DNA of 64,000 bases from Malonomonas rubra DSM 5091 (GTDB lineage: Bacteria > Desulfobacterota > Desulfuromonadia > Desulfuromonadales > Geopsychrobacteraceae), in the NCBI RefSeq assembly GCF_900142125.1, contig NZ_FQZT01000002.1, positions 413,836-477,835 on the forward strand, written 5' to 3'. Below the pieces are notes generated by a model, which worked only from the letters and a program-made list of their open reading frames with translations, was not told the DNA's origin and did no database searches. Position numbers and translations under genes: made by a program. Shown piece by piece: positions 10,046 to 21,329 of this stretch. Positions within the stretch are counted from its first letter, which is position 1. Each line of letters starts with the position of its first letter.

Positions 10046-10981
10046 TCAGCAACGCTCAATCGCCCGCAGAACTGCACTGCGCGAACGACTGTTAACTTCT
10101 ACTTCTGTGGCCCCAGCCTTGACTCCTTTACGCGTCAAAACCTTCACGGCGGGAACCTGATGACACTGGCAAACCGGCAACTTCGGCGGGCAAATGCACC
10201 CCTTGGACTTATCCCGGAACAGTTGCTTGACGATGCGATCTTCCAGCGAATGAAAGCTGATCACCACCATTCGCCCGCCCGGTCTCAACAGGTCGATCCC
10301 GGCGGCAACACCGTTGCGGACCTGATCCAGTTCCTGATTGACATGAATACGTAACGCCTGAAACACCCGGGTCGCCGGATGTATCCGCCCCGGCTTGTTG
10401 CCACCCGGCACCGCCTGCTTGACCAGCTGTGCCAGCTCCCCGGTCCGGGTGAGCGGCGCATCCTCGCGCCGAGCCACTATCCTGCGGGCAATGCGACGAC
10501 TGAAACGTTCTTCACCGTATTCAAAAAAGATCCGCGCCAGCTCCTCTTCTTCCGCCTGGTTGACCACATCTGCTGCAGTCATCCCGGCTTGCGGATTCAT
10601 CCTCATATCCAGTGGCGCATCGTGACGGAACGAGAATCCTCGCTCCGGGGTGTCGAGTTGATGGGAGGATACCCCGAGATCGAGAAGCATGCCGTCGAGA
10701 AACTCTATCTCCAGCTGCCGCAACACCTCGGCCGCCTGGTCGAACGTCGCGTGCTGCAAACTAACGCGATCTTCGTAAGGGGCGAGCACCTCAGCCGCTT
10801 TTTCCAGCGCGGCAGGGTCGCGATCAAGACCGATCAATCTGCAGTCGGCCGTCTCGAGGATCAGCCGCGAATGCCCGGCACCACCGAGAGTACCGTCGAG
10901 ATAGATGCCGCCATCTTTTGGCTGCAGCCAGTGAAGTACCTCAGCAGGCATAACCGACAAATGCTCAAATGCCACTGCCAT
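10046..10981 (-). CDS. rsmH: 16S rRNA (cytosine1402-N4)-methyltransferase
   Basis: The 311-residue product begins MAVAFEHLSVMPAEVLHWL, with the H(x)SVM(P/L)xEVL motif of RsmH/MraW and the SAM loop DGTLGGAGHS. The motif ISFHSLEDRIVK near residue 230 is also characteristic. The enzyme methylates N4 of C1402 in 16S rRNA. It starts three bases after mraZ ends and is the second gene of the dcw operon. Confidence 0.97.
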   Translation of the reverse strand: MAVAFEHLSVMPAEVLHWLQPKDGGIYLDGTLGGAGHSRLILETADCRLIGLDRDPAALEKAAEVLAPYEDRVSLQHATFDQAAEVLRQLEIEFLDGMLLDLGVSSHQLDTPERGFSFRHDAPLDMRMNPQAGMTAADVVNQAEEEELARIFFEYGEERFSRRIARRIVARREDAPLTRTGELAQLVKQAVPGGNKPGRIHPATRVFQALRIHVNQELDQVRNGVAAGIDLLRPGGRMVVISFHSLEDRIVKQLFRDKSKGCICPPKLPVCQCHQVPAVKVLTRKGVKAGATEVEVNSRSRSAVLRAIERC

Positions 10982-10984
10982 CGG

Positions 10985-11437
10985 CTACAGACCAAGATCC
11001 GACAGCAGCTGACCATCTTCCTCCAGCAGAGTTTCGGATTTGGCAAGAACAGCGTCATAAGCCTGCTGATTCCAGATCTCTATCTTGTCGTCCATGCCGA
11101 CAATAACGACATCCTTCTCCAACCCGGCCCTTGCCCGCAGCGCCTGTGGCACCTGGATTCGGCCCTGCGCATTGAAAGTACATTCCTGCGCCGGAGACAC
11201 CCGGGCTCGCCAGACAGCCTCTTTGCTCGGGCTGGCAGGGAGCGCGTCATACTTGGAAAGAAACGCATTCCAAGCCTTCGGCGGGTAGGCAGTCAAACCA
11301 TCCTTATTTAAAGTGACAAAAAGACTTTCGCTCTGGAATTTTTCACGCAGCACATCGCGGAAGCCGGCTGGCACGCTGACCCGCCCCTTCAAATCGATGC
11401 TGACGTTAAAGACTCCTGAGAACTGTTCTTTTGACAC
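10985..11437 (-). CDS. mraZ: Transcriptional regulator MraZ
   Basis: The 150-residue protein carries two SpoVT/AbrB-like DNA-binding repeats. The first is FSGVFNVSIDLKGRVSVPAGFRD and the second has NAQGRIQVPQALR (both are interrupted motifs of the MraZ family). MraZ is a ring-forming regulator of the dcw operon. The start codon is GTG; no ATG is available. The ribosome site (AAAAGGTG, seven bases upstream) coincides with one of the GTG boxes described separately, so autoregulation could act on translation as well as transcription. Confidence 0.95.
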   Translation of the reverse strand: MSKEQFSGVFNVSIDLKGRVSVPAGFRDVLREKFQSESLFVTLNKDGLTAYPPKAWNAFLSKYDALPASPSKEAVWRARVSPAQECTFNAQGRIQVPQALRARAGLEKDVVIVGMDDKIEIWNQQAYDAVLAKSETLLEEDGQLLSDLGL

Positions 11438-11467
11438 TTAAAAACACCTTTTTTCACTTTTTGACAC
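11435..11467 (-). promoter_or_regulatory. MraZ-box array: four GTG cores at exact 10-base spacing
   Basis: On the minus strand GTG cores occur at 11467-11465, 11457-11455, 11447-11445 and 11437-11435, each exactly ten bases apart and each preceded by G or A-rich sequence. MraZ proteins are known to bind direct repeats with a GTG/TGGG core at ten-base period upstream of mraZ. The last GTG is the mraZ start codon and the third overlaps its ribosome site. Site identity is inferred from spacing and place. Confidence 0.75.
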
Positions 11468-11478
11468 CAGATTGCCAA

Positions 11479-11507
11479 AGAATAGCCGGAGGACCCTCCC
11501 CTGTCAA
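11479..11507 (-). promoter_or_regulatory. Sigma-70 type promoter of the dcw operon
   Basis: The minus strand reads TTGACA (11507-11502), a 17-base spacer, then TATTCT (11484-11479). The -35 box is perfect and the -10 matches four of six. The predicted transcript would start near 11472, just before the MraZ boxes, so bound MraZ would sit on the start of the transcript. Confidence 0.75.
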
Positions 11508-11644
11508 GGAGAAATGGTGATTTTCCCCTGCTCGGCGCGAAAGGAAAAATCGCGCCATGACGGGAACTTATCTTTCATTAAGAAGGAAGAAAAGGAAAGC
11601 TGTTTAAGAGCCGTTGAAGGACGTGCAAAATGGTACAGGTGAGA

Positions 11645-11676
11645 CAAAAATAAAAAAGGCGACTCAGGCCGCCTTC
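11645..11676 (-). terminator. Rho-independent terminator after the CorC-like gene
   Basis: The inverted repeat AAGGCG / CGCCTT (11675-11670 and 11661-11656) has an eight-base loop and is followed on the minus strand by a T-rich run down to about 11645. It ends the transcript of the gene at 11707-12966 and insulates the dcw promoter. The interval 11508-11644 shows no gene. Confidence 0.75.
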
Positions 11677-11706
11677 AGAGCAAACAGGAGTTTGCGAAGA
11701 GTTCGA

Positions 11707-12966
11707 TTATCCGACAACAGGTTCGATAAGTTGCATTTCGATATCTTCGATCCTGCGATCATCCATCCGCTTGATGCGGAACCTGATTCCTTCGGTCTCG
11801 AACTCTTCGCCCTCCGCTGGAATCCGCCCCATTTCGCGCAGCAGGTAACCGGCCAAAGTGGTAACATGATCTTCCGGCAGCTGCAGCTTGAAGCGCCGAT
11901 TCACGGCGCGCAGGGAGACGGCGGCATCGACCAGAAAGCGGCCAGGTGCAAGCTGGCGAAAGTCGACTTCTTCGATGTCATACTCATCGTGGATCTCACC
12001 GACGATCTCCTCAACAACGTCCTCCAAGGTAACAATGCCCTCAACCCCACCGTATTCATCGACCACAATTGCCAGGTGCTCACGCATTTTACGGAACGTC
12101 TGCAGCAGCACGGCAATTCTCTTCGATTCCGGAACAAAAAACGGCTTGCGGCACATTTCGGCCAAGGAAAACTGCTCGGTACGGCCGATATAATCAAGAA
12201 CTTTCTTCGAATGTACCACACCGACAATATTGTCCAGACTGTCATCATAGACCGGAAAACGGGAGTGACGAGCCTGCTGAACGGTTGCAAGCACTTCGTC
12301 AAACCCGGCTGACACTTCGACCCCGACCACCTCGGTGCGCGGAATCATCACGTCACGCACCCGCGTTTCGGAAAGGTCGAAGATACCGTGCAACATGCGG
12401 CGCTGTTCAGCCGCAACCACGCCCGACTCTTCGCCGACCTCGATAATGGCACGAATTTCATCCTCGGAAACAGAGAGGCCCTCTGCCTCCTTCGAACGGA
12501 AAAACCGGGTCAGGGCTTTCGACAACGAAGAGACGACCAGAACGACCGGTGTCAAACTCCAGACGACAAAACGGATCGGGTTGAGAACGAAAAAAGACAT
12601 CTTTTCCGGGTACTGCGCGGCGTAGGTTTTCGGGCAGACTTCGGAAAAAATCAACAGGATCGGGGTAAGTATCAGCACAGTGTACAATTCCCCCCGCTCA
12701 CCAAAATAGCCGACAAACAGGCCGGTGGCGATAACCGATGCAGCGATATTGACAAGGTTGTTACCCACCAGGATCCCGCTGAGCAGGCGATCTGGATCAT
12801 CCAGCAACTTGGCAAGTTTGGCAGCGCCTCGGCGCTCCGTCTGCTGCAGGAAGCGGACACGTAATTTATCAAGGGAAAGCAGAGCTGTTTCGGAACCGGA
12901 AAAAAACCCGGACAGGGCAAGCAGAGCCAACAGGGCGAGCAATCGCCAAAGCGCTTCGTCTGACAT
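11707..12966 (-). CDS. CNNM/CBS-domain membrane protein (CorC/hemolysin-C family)
   Basis: The product is 419 residues from MSDEALWRLLALLALLALSG; the start was chosen for the GGAGATAGA site. Order: N-terminal CNNM/DUF21 membrane domain with about four hydrophobic segments (1-170), a CBS pair (about 205-330, with MIPRTEVVGVE and the typical VDEYGGVEGIVTLEDVVEEIVGEI split around it), and a C-terminal CorC_HlyC domain. Members are implicated in magnesium or cobalt efflux and are sometimes labelled hemolysin; the transported ion cannot be read from sequence. Monocistronic. Confidence 0.88.
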   Translation of the reverse strand: MSDEALWRLLALLALLALSGFFSGSETALLSLDKLRVRFLQQTERRGAAKLAKLLDDPDRLLSGILVGNNLVNIAASVIATGLFVGYFGERGELYTVLILTPILLIFSEVCPKTYAAQYPEKMSFFVLNPIRFVVWSLTPVVLVVSSLSKALTRFFRSKEAEGLSVSEDEIRAIIEVGEESGVVAAEQRRMLHGIFDLSETRVRDVMIPRTEVVGVEVSAGFDEVLATVQQARHSRFPVYDDSLDNIVGVVHSKKVLDYIGRTEQFSLAEMCRKPFFVPESKRIAVLLQTFRKMREHLAIVVDEYGGVEGIVTLEDVVEEIVGEIHDEYDIEEVDFRQLAPGRFLVDAAVSLRAVNRRFKLQLPEDHVTTLAGYLLREMGRIPAEGEEFETEGIRFRIKRMDDRRIEDIEMQLIEPVVG

Positions 12967-13087
12967 TCTATCTCCATCGACCGACATCGCGGCCAACCAT
13001 CAAAAACACACAGAATTGAGCGGAGTTTAGCCTAATCCGGCGCAAAGGGGAAGAGTCGTTGCGCAGGAAATATTGGACATGCTATAA

Positions 13088-15154
<2,067 letters not shown>

Positions 15155-15433
15155 ATGGCGGCAGTCAGAGCGATTGTACGAGTAACCGGCCGGGTCCAAG
15201 GAGTCTGGTTCCGTCAAAGTACCAAGCAGACGGCAGATCGATACGCTGTTGCGGGTTGGGTCCGCAACAACCCTGATTTTTCCGTATCGGCCATTTTTGA
15301 AGGCGATGAACCAGCAGTCAAAACAGTGGTCGAATGGTGCCGGCAGGGACCGCAGATGGCGCAGGTCGACGATGTGGATGTGGAATGGCAGAGCGCAACC
15401 GGTGAATTTGACCAATTCAGCGTACTTCGCTGA
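15155..15433 (+). CDS. acyP: Acylphosphatase
   Basis: The 92-residue protein has the acylphosphatase signature GRVQGVWFRQST near residues 12-23, which includes the catalytic Arg, and the GWVRNN motif with the catalytic Asn near residue 40. It hydrolyses acyl phosphates such as carbamoyl or acetyl phosphate. Its ATG directly follows the ligA stop and an AAGGAGG ribosome site lies inside the end of ligA, so it is co-transcribed. Convergent with the remnant at 15449. Confidence 0.93.
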   Translation: MAAVRAIVRVTGRVQGVWFRQSTKQTADRYAVAGWVRNNPDFSVSAIFEGDEPAVKTVVEWCRQGPQMAQVDDVDVEWQSATGEFDQFSVLR

Positions 15434-15448
15434 ACGCTTCAAATTGTC

Positions 15449-15754
15449 TCAGGAGCCTTTCTTGCTGTATTCCGGAAAATGCTCATCCCGACAATCTGGA
15501 CAGATGCCGTGCGAGAAAGAGACCTCTGCACGCTGCTCAAGATAAGTTTCAATCCGATTCCAAAGCCCCTCATCATCTCTGATTTTGTGGCAATAGCTGC
15601 AGATCGGCAGCAGCCCGCGAAGCGTATCCACCTCCTGCAACGCGCTTCGTAACTCTCCGATCAGCTGATCTTTCTCTTTTTCCGCCTGAATCCGCCGCTG
15701 CACATTCTGCTGCAGAGCCCGCTTTTCCTCCTCCAGTAACCGTTTCTTGGCGAG
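15449..15754 (-). pseudogene. Remnant: C-terminal tail of a sensor/response-regulator type protein
   Basis: The frame is open from a TAA at 15757-15755 to its stop at 15449, about 101 codons. It reads as a charged coiled coil followed by LRGLLPICSYCHKIRDD ... WNRIETYLEQR ... FSHGICPDC. This GLLPICxxCxKIRDD/ISHGxCPDC block is known as the C-terminal tail of many deltaproteobacterial PAS/REC signalling proteins. Nothing upstream encodes the REC, PAS or GAF domain that normally precedes it, and no good start with a ribosome site is seen (GTG at 15703 is the first usual start codon). A decayed gene is most likely; a small free-standing metal-binding protein is possible. Confidence 0.6.
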
Positions 15755-15884
15755 TTATTCTCACTACTTTCCTGACCGTACATTTCTCACACAACCCTTA
15801 TAAATCGCTGACCAACAGCACAAAAAGAGCTGATAGCTTCCTCGGCAGTGATTTCACTTCGCGCTCAGGAGAAAGGAAAAGCTG

Positions 15885-16295
15885 ATGTCTGAAATTGAGA
15901 TTACCTATCAACCAAGCAGTAACGAGTCCTACATGAACGATCAGCAGCTCGCCTACTTCCGCGGCCAGTTGATCGACTGGCGGAATCGACTCAACAGCGA
16001 AAGTCGCCTCTCCCGTCAAAGGCTGCTGGAAAACGACCCAAATGGTGGAGACATCCTCGACCAGAGCGTTAAGGACAGCAATCGCACGATGGATTTTCTT
16101 GCCAGAAGTCGGCAGCAGAAGTTGATACTACAGATCGATGCTGCACTCGGCAGGCTGGAAGATGGCAGCTTCGGCTATTGCCTGGAGAGTGGAGAGGAGA
16201 TCGGCATCAAGCGGCTGCTGGCCTACCCGATCGCCACGCTGTCAGTCGAAGCGCAGGAACTGCTGGAGAGGCGACGAAGTCACCAGGCTGCTTAG
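15885..16295 (+). CDS. DksA/TraR-family protein lacking most zinc-finger cysteines
   Basis: The 136-residue protein has the DksA layout: N-terminal helix, coiled coil (about 25-90), then the C4-finger region FGYCLESGEEIGIKRLLAYP. Of the four zinc ligands only the first remains (Cys99); the others are Ser102, Ser120 and Ala123. DksA2 of Pseudomonas is a known zinc-independent paralogue with a similar C/T/S/A pattern. At the coiled-coil tip the DxxDxA motif reads D56, D59, S61. It probably binds the RNA polymerase secondary channel. Its stop overlaps the rsmI stop on the other strand. Confidence 0.8.
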   Translation: MSEIEITYQPSSNESYMNDQQLAYFRGQLIDWRNRLNSESRLSRQRLLENDPNGGDILDQSVKDSNRTMDFLARSRQQKLILQIDAALGRLEDGSFGYCLESGEEIGIKRLLAYPIATLSVEAQELLERRRSHQAA

Positions 16296-17125
16296 TCGTT
16301 GCCCCTGAGCTCCAGCGATTCTTTATAAACATCGCTGCCAGGCAGGTTGAAATCTTTTGCCACCTGCTTGACGATTTGTTTCCAAGTCAGATCGGTTTCA
16401 GCGTGCAGCCGGGCAAGCTCCTCTTTTACCGTTCCCTGGGGTTTGCGCGGTGGCGCCGGGCCGAGCAGCAACACCAACTCACCCTTCACCTTCCCTTCGG
16501 CGTAATGTTCAAGTGCTTCTGCGACAGTCCCGCCGAACAGTTCCTCGTGCCGTTTTGTCAATTCTCGTGCGACAGAAATCAGCCTGTCCTCCCCACAGAT
16601 ATCGGCAATATCCTGCAGGGAAGCCTGCAACCGATGCGGACCCTCGTAGAAAGCGACAGTCTGCTGCTCATCTTTGAGCTGTTCGAGCACCTGTCGGCGG
16701 CCGTGAGACTTGGCAGGCAGAAAACCGACAAAACGGAACGCATCGGTCGGCAGACCGGCAATCGAGAGAGCCGCAATCAATGCCGAAGCGCCCGGCACAG
16801 CAGCAACAGTGACACCCGCTGCGCGGCAGCGAAAAACCAGACGGTAACCGGGATCAGCGATACAGGGGGTCCCTGCGTCGCTAATCAAGGCGAGCGATTG
16901 CCCCGCCTGCAGTTTTTCAATCAACTGAGCAGCGCGCTGTTCCTCGTTGTGCTCATGGTAGGAAATCAACGGGGTCTTGATGCCATAGTGTTCAAGGAGT
17001 TTACGACTGTGCCGGGTATCCTCGGCGGCGATCAGGTCGACTTCCTGCAGCACCCGCACGGCGCGGTAGGTCATGTCCTCCAGATTGCCGATCGGGGTAG
17101 CAACAACATAGAGAATTCCGCTCAC
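16292..17125 (-). CDS. rsmI: 16S rRNA (cytidine1402-2'-O)-methyltransferase
   Basis: The 277-residue product is read from a GTG that overlaps the nadE stop (GTGA), with GGAG eight bases upstream; the longer frame lies inside nadE. Motifs [30 protein letters not shown] and [12 protein letters not shown] are those of the tetrapyrrole-methylase-fold enzyme RsmI. It 2'-O-methylates C1402 of 16S rRNA, the same nucleotide that RsmH (10046-10981) methylates at N4, so both C1402 modifiers are in this window. Confidence 0.95.
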   Translation of the reverse strand: MSGILYVVATPIGNLEDMTYRAVRVLQEVDLIAAEDTRHSRKLLEHYGIKTPLISYHEHNEEQRAAQLIEKLQAGQSLALISDAGTPCIADPGYRLVFRCRAAGVTVAAVPGASALIAALSIAGLPTDAFRFVGFLPAKSHGRRQVLEQLKDEQQTVAFYEGPHRLQASLQDIADICGEDRLISVARELTKRHEELFGGTVAEALEHYAEGKVKGELVLLLGPAPPRKPQGTVKEELARLHAETDLTWKQIVKQVAKDFNLPGSDVYKESLELRGND

Positions 17126-19086
17126 GCAAGCGACTCCAGTTGTTGCAACCAAAGATTGACGGTGGCATCACTCGGCATGCGCCAGTCACCACGCGGCGAC
17201 AAAGCGACGGTACCGACCTTCGGGCCGTCCGGCAGGCAGGAGCGTTTGAACTGCTGGGAAAAGAAACGCCAGTAGAACTGACGCAACCACTTCATAATCT
17301 CTTCGCGCGGCATGTCGGAGAAAGCCAACTCCGCCAGCATCAGCACCTTGGCCGGGGCGTAATGCATACGTACCACCTGGTAGAGGAAGAAGTCGTGTAA
17401 CTCGTAGGGGCCGACCACCTGTTCCGTCTTCTGCGCGATCTCGCCGTTCTCATCCGGCGGCAGCAACTCGGGCGAAACCGGGGTATTACAAACATCGATC
17501 AGGACCTCGGAGACTCTGCCCGAGAATTCCTCCTTTGCGCACCAGTCGACCAGGTAGCGCACCAACGTCTTCGGCACGCCGACATTGACCCCGTACATCG
17601 ACATGTGATCACCGTTGTAAGTACACCAGCCCAGTGCCAGCTCGGAAAGATCCCCGGTACCGATCACCAGGCCGCCGACCTGGTTGGCGACATCCATCAG
17701 GATCTGTGTCCGTTCACGTGCCTGGCTGTTTTCGTACGTAATATCATGCCTGGTTTCGTCGTGACCGATATCCTGAAAATGCTGGATGACCGCGGCGTCG
17801 ATCGGCACGATACGCAGTTCTGTCCCCAACTCTTCAGCGAGAACCTCAGCGTTGCCCTTGGTGCGCTCAGTCGTACCGAAACCGGGCATGGTGATAGCGA
17901 CAATCCCTTTGCGGTCGAGGCCGAGACGATCGAAAGCCTTGACCGTCACCAGCAGCGCCAGCGTTGAATCGAGTCCGCCGGAAAGACCGATCACCACCTG
18001 CTTGCTGCCGGTGTGACGCAAACGCTTGGCCAACCCACTGGTCTGCAGCAGAAAAATTTCCTGACATCGGGCCGCGCGCTCTGCATCATCCGGCGGCACA
18101 AAGGGAGTGCGCGCAACAGGCCGTTTCAGTTCACTGACGTCAGCGGAGGCAAGACGGAAAGATTGAATACGGAAGTTGTGAACTGGATGGCCGGCGGCAA
18201 AACTGCTGTTGCGTTGCCGCTCGCCAACAAGACGCTCCAGGTCGACGTCGGCAACAGCCAGCTGGTTATCGAACTGGAAACGCTCTGTTTCGGCCAATAT
18301 CTGACCATTTTCTGCTATCAAGGAATGGCCGGAAAAAACCAGATCGGTGCTCGATTCGTTTGGCCCGGCCGAGGCATAAGCATAAGCCGCCAGGCAGCGC
18401 GCCGATTGCGCCGACACCAGCGCCCGACGGTAAGCCTGCTTGCCGAGAATCTCCGGGCTGGCGGAAAGATTGAGTAACAGGGTCGCACCGACCAGAGCCT
18501 GAGAACCACTTGGCGGCGCAACCGCCCAGGCATCTTCACAGATTTCTATACCGATCTGACAATCAGGGAATTCCTCGGCACGAAAGAGAAGATCGTCGCC
18601 AAAAGATATCTGCTGGCCGTCGATCAGAATGTAATTGCTGCTGCGCTCACGTGCAGAGCTGAACCAGCGCTGCTCGTAAAATTCGCCTGAATTCGGCAGA
18701 AAAGTCTTTGGCACAACTCCGCAAATCTCACCATCAGCAATCAGCACAGCACAATTAAACAGCCGACCACTGGCGGCCAGTGGCGCGCCAACGACCAAAG
18801 CGACTTTCTCATCCGCAGTAAATTTTGCCAGTTCGATCAGTGCCTGCTCTACCCGATGCTGCAACGGTCGCTGAAAAAACAGGTCTGCACAGGTGTAGCC
18901 ACTGAGGCAGAGCTCCGGGAAAAGCAGCAGCTTGCACTGTTGCATAGAAGCCTGCTTCGCCAGCAGGCAAATCTGTTCCAGGTTGAAATCGACATCAGCA
19001 ATGCGCAATTCGGGTGTTGCCACACCAAGCCGCAACATCCCGTAATCGGCCAGATTTATCGACTGCCCGCTTGCCGTTTCCGTCAT
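17122..19086 (-). CDS. nadE: Glutamine-dependent NAD+ synthetase
   Basis: At 654 residues this is the two-domain bacterial form. The N-terminal nitrilase-type glutaminase (about 1-290) shows [14 protein letters not shown] with the catalytic Glu, [13 protein letters not shown] around the Lys region, and [10 protein letters not shown] with the nucleophilic Cys. The C-terminal synthetase has the PP-loop [15 protein letters not shown]. It amidates nicotinate adenine dinucleotide to NAD+ using glutamine. It follows yraN by 14 bases and overlaps rsmI. Confidence 0.96.
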   Translation of the reverse strand: MTETASGQSINLADYGMLRLGVATPELRIADVDFNLEQICLLAKQASMQQCKLLLFPELCLSGYTCADLFFQRPLQHRVEQALIELAKFTADEKVALVVGAPLAASGRLFNCAVLIADGEICGVVPKTFLPNSGEFYEQRWFSSARERSSNYILIDGQQISFGDDLLFRAEEFPDCQIGIEICEDAWAVAPPSGSQALVGATLLLNLSASPEILGKQAYRRALVSAQSARCLAAYAYASAGPNESSTDLVFSGHSLIAENGQILAETERFQFDNQLAVADVDLERLVGERQRNSSFAAGHPVHNFRIQSFRLASADVSELKRPVARTPFVPPDDAERAARCQEIFLLQTSGLAKRLRHTGSKQVVIGLSGGLDSTLALLVTVKAFDRLGLDRKGIVAITMPGFGTTERTKGNAEVLAEELGTELRIVPIDAAVIQHFQDIGHDETRHDITYENSQARERTQILMDVANQVGGLVIGTGDLSELALGWCTYNGDHMSMYGVNVGVPKTLVRYLVDWCAKEEFSGRVSEVLIDVCNTPVSPELLPPDENGEIAQKTEQVVGPYELHDFFLYQVVRMHYAPAKVLMLAELAFSDMPREEIMKWLRQFYWRFFSQQFKRSCLPDGPKVGTVALSPRGDWRMPSDATVNLWLQQLESLA

Positions 19087-19100
19087 AACCTCTCCTCTGC

Positions 19101-19469
19101 CTAGCTCAAACCGAATGCGTTCGGGAAATGCTGGATTTCCGCAATCTGGTCACTCTGGCACAGAATTGCGATAACATCAAATCGGGGCTGCAATTTGGCA
19201 GTTTTTTCCTGCTGCAGATACCATTGAGCGGTGCGGATGATCTGCTGTTGTTTGCGCGCTCCGACAGCCTCCTGAGGTAAACCGAAACTGCATCCACGAC
19301 GTGTTTTTACTTCGACAAACAGCAACTCTTTACGCTTGCTGGCGACAATATCGATCTCGCCGACCGGCGTACGATAATTCCTCGCCAGAATTTTGCAGCC
19401 TTGCTCAAGTAAAAATGCAACAGCATGCTCCTCCCCCCATTTTCCCAAAGCCAGGCGCTGCTGTGTCAT
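19101..19469 (-). CDS. yraN: UPF0102 family endonuclease-fold protein YraN
   Basis: The 122-residue protein has the family pattern: [22 protein letters not shown], then GEIDIVASK and [11 protein letters not shown], which gives the D..E-x-K catalytic arrangement of restriction-endonuclease-like folds. Members are often encoded beside rnhB, as here, where the start overlaps the rnhB stop by four bases. A role in nucleic acid processing is assumed for the family but not defined. Confidence 0.88.
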   Translation of the reverse strand: MTQQRLALGKWGEEHAVAFLLEQGCKILARNYRTPVGEIDIVASKRKELLFVEVKTRRGCSFGLPQEAVGARKQQQIIRTAQWYLQQEKTAKLQPRFDVIAILCQSDQIAEIQHFPNAFGLS

Positions 19470-20107
19470 CTCTCCAGGTGCTCCCGCACACCGGCAAAAC
19501 TGGCACGATGATGCCTGCAGGGTTTCAATTCGGCAATTGCACTACGATGCGCAGCCGTGCCATACCCTTTATGCTTAGCGAAGCCGTAACCGGGATGCTG
19601 TCTGTCGAGACTGTACATGATCCGGTCCCGCACGACTTTCGCCACCACTGAAGCCGCCGCAATCGACAGAGAACGGCTATCACCTTTTTTCAATGTCTGC
19701 TGAGATATTTGCACAGGCAGTGGGGTGATGCCATCGATCAAAAGATGATCCGGACAGTCTTTGAGTCGGCCGATTGCCCGCTGCATTGCCTTAAGCGTTG
19801 CCTGCAGAATATTGACCTGATCGATCTCTTCTGCCGTCGCAACCCCTATACCGACAGCACGCGCTTGCTTACGGATCAGCGGATAAAATCTATCGCGTTG
19901 CTTTTCTGTCAGCTTTTTCGAATCGGTCAGCCCGGGTAACTCGAAATCATCCGGCAGGATCACAGCGGCAGCCACAACCGGACCGGCCAGTGGTCCGCGA
20001 CCGGCCTCGTCAATACCGGCTATCGCTTTAAAGCCTTTTGCTTTCGCCTGTTCTTCAAAATAGAGTGTCGAGATTTCGCTATCGGCGAAAAGTTCCAGAT
20101 TACTCAT
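19466..20107 (-). CDS. rnhB: Ribonuclease HII
   Basis: The 213-residue enzyme shows the active-site segment IAGIDEAGRGPLAGPVVAAA with the first Asp-Glu pair, the conserved DSKKLTEKQR segment, and further acidic residues at LLIDG and the SIAAASVVAKVVRDR segment. It cleaves RNA in RNA/DNA hybrids and removes misincorporated ribonucleotides. It lies 78 bases after rplS, separated by a terminator, so its expression probably depends on read-through or a promoter in that gap. Confidence 0.96.
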   Translation of the reverse strand: MSNLELFADSEISTLYFEEQAKAKGFKAIAGIDEAGRGPLAGPVVAAAVILPDDFELPGLTDSKKLTEKQRDRFYPLIRKQARAVGIGVATAEEIDQVNILQATLKAMQRAIGRLKDCPDHLLIDGITPLPVQISQQTLKKGDSRSLSIAAASVVAKVVRDRIMYSLDRQHPGYGFAKHKGYGTAAHRSAIAELKPCRHHRASFAGVREHLER

Positions 20108-20131
20108 CAGTTTTCAAACCCGGAAAAAGAG

Positions 20132-20164
20132 AAAAAAAAAGCCCCCAACAATCGCTGGGGGCTT
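20132..20164 (-). terminator. Intrinsic terminator between rplS and rnhB
   Basis: A nine-pair stem AAGCCCCCA / TGGGGGCTT with an eight-base loop is followed on the minus strand by nine T residues. It should end most ribosomal-protein transcripts after rplS and lower expression of the downstream rnhB-yraN-nadE-rsmI genes. Confidence 0.9.
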
Positions 20165-20185
20165 AGTTTAACCGATATTAGCGGA

Positions 20186-20533
20186 TCAGACCACGCGCTT
20201 CTCAGCAATACGTGCAGCCTTACCACGCAAGTTGCGCAGGTAGTACAGCTTGGCGCGACGCACACGACCGACGCGAACGACTTCGATCTTGTCGATGCTC
20301 GGGGAGTGCAGCGGGAAAATCCGCTCGACGCCGATACCACCGGACATCTTGCGCACGGTGTAGGAAGAACCGAGACCGCGGTTAATACGCTTGATGCAGA
20401 CGCCCTGGAAAACCTGGATACGCTGCTTGTCACCCTCGGTGATTTTTACGTAGACTTTCAAGGTATCGCCCGCTTTGAATGCCGGGATATCCTTCTTCAA
20501 TTGTTCCAATTCTAGTTGATCGATGATGTTCAT
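20186..20533 (-). CDS. rplS: 50S ribosomal protein L19
   Basis: The 115-residue protein begins [12 protein letters not shown]. The AGGAGG site lies six bases before this ATG and directly against an earlier in-frame ATG (20539), so the later start is preferred. Family motifs include [26 protein letters not shown] and [20 protein letters not shown]19 sits at the 30S-50S interface. It follows trmD as in the usual rpsP-rimM-trmD-rplS operon. Confidence 0.97.
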   Translation of the reverse strand: MNIIDQLELEQLKKDIPAFKAGDTLKVYVKITEGDKQRIQVFQGVCIKRINRGLGSSYTVRKMSGGIGVERIFPLHSPSIDKIEVVRVGRVRRAKLYYLRNLRGKAARIAEKRVV

Positions 20534-20588
20534 CTTCATCCTCCTCGATGTATCAATTCCGTTTAGCTTATTCGGTTGTCTTCGGTTT

Positions 20589-21329
20589 CTAGTTTTGCGA
20601 TTCCGACTGCTTCAGTTGCGTCAGAATCTTTAAATCTTCATCTGTCAGTTCTGCCTGCTGCAAAAGCTCCGGGCGCCTTTTCAGTGTCCGCAGCAGCTGT
20701 TGTTCGCGCCGCCAACGAGCAATTTTGCCGTGATCACCGGAGAGCAGCACCTTCGGCACTTCCATTCCCTCAAACACTGCCGGTCGCGTGTACTGCGGGT
20801 ACTCCAGCAGGCCGTCAGAAAACGAATCAGTCTCCGCGCTCCCCTCGCTGCCGAGGACACCGGGAACATAACGGGAAATGGCATCGATCATCACCATCGC
20901 CGGCAGCTCTCCTCCGGTCAGCACAAAGTCACCAAGCGAGAATTCGGCATCAACCAGCGTTTGCCGTATCCGCTCGTCGAACCCTTCGTAACGCCCGCAG
21001 AGGAAAATCAATCCGTCTTCCTGCGCAAGCGTCTTGGCGTGCTGTTGAGTAAAGGGGACGCCCTGCGGCGTCATCATCAGCACTTTTGCCTGTGGCGTCT
21101 GTTCTTTCAGCGCGGCCACCGCCCTGGCAATCGGCTCCGGCTTCATCACCATACCGTCACCACCCCCGTACGGGGTATCGTCGGTGGTCAGGTGCTTGCC
21201 TTCCGCCCAGTCACGCAGGTTGTGCGCGCGAACCTTCAGCAGGTCCTGCTTGATGGCGCGGCCAAGAATGCTCTCCTGCAAAGGCGAGTCGAACATTCCC
21301 GGGAACAGGGTCAAAACGTCAAAGATCAT
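20589..21329 (-). CDS. trmD: tRNA (guanine37-N1)-methyltransferase
   Basis: The 246-residue SPOUT enzyme begins [20 protein letters not shown]. The trefoil-knot SAM site is visible as [11 protein letters not shown] and [17 protein letters not shown]. It makes m1G37 beside the anticodon to prevent frameshifting. The start overlaps the rimM stop by four bases. Confidence 0.97.
   Translation of the reverse strand: MIFDVLTLFPGMFDSPLQESILGRAIKQDLLKVRAHNLRDWAEGKHLTTDDTPYGGGDGMVMKPEPIARAVAALKEQTPQAKVLMMTPQGVPFTQQHAKTLAQEDGLIFLCGRYEGFDERIRQTLVDAEFSLGDFVLTGGELPAMVMIDAISRYVPGVLGSEGSAETDSFSDGLLEYPQYTRPAVFEGMEVPKVLLSGDHGKIARWRREQQLLRTLKRRPELLQQAELTDEDLKILTQLKQSESQN

Noticed and set aside
16178..17275. 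365-codon plus-strand frame across dksA-like, rsmI and nadE
   Set aside because: It is antisense to two clearly conserved genes and overlaps the dksA-like gene in another frame.
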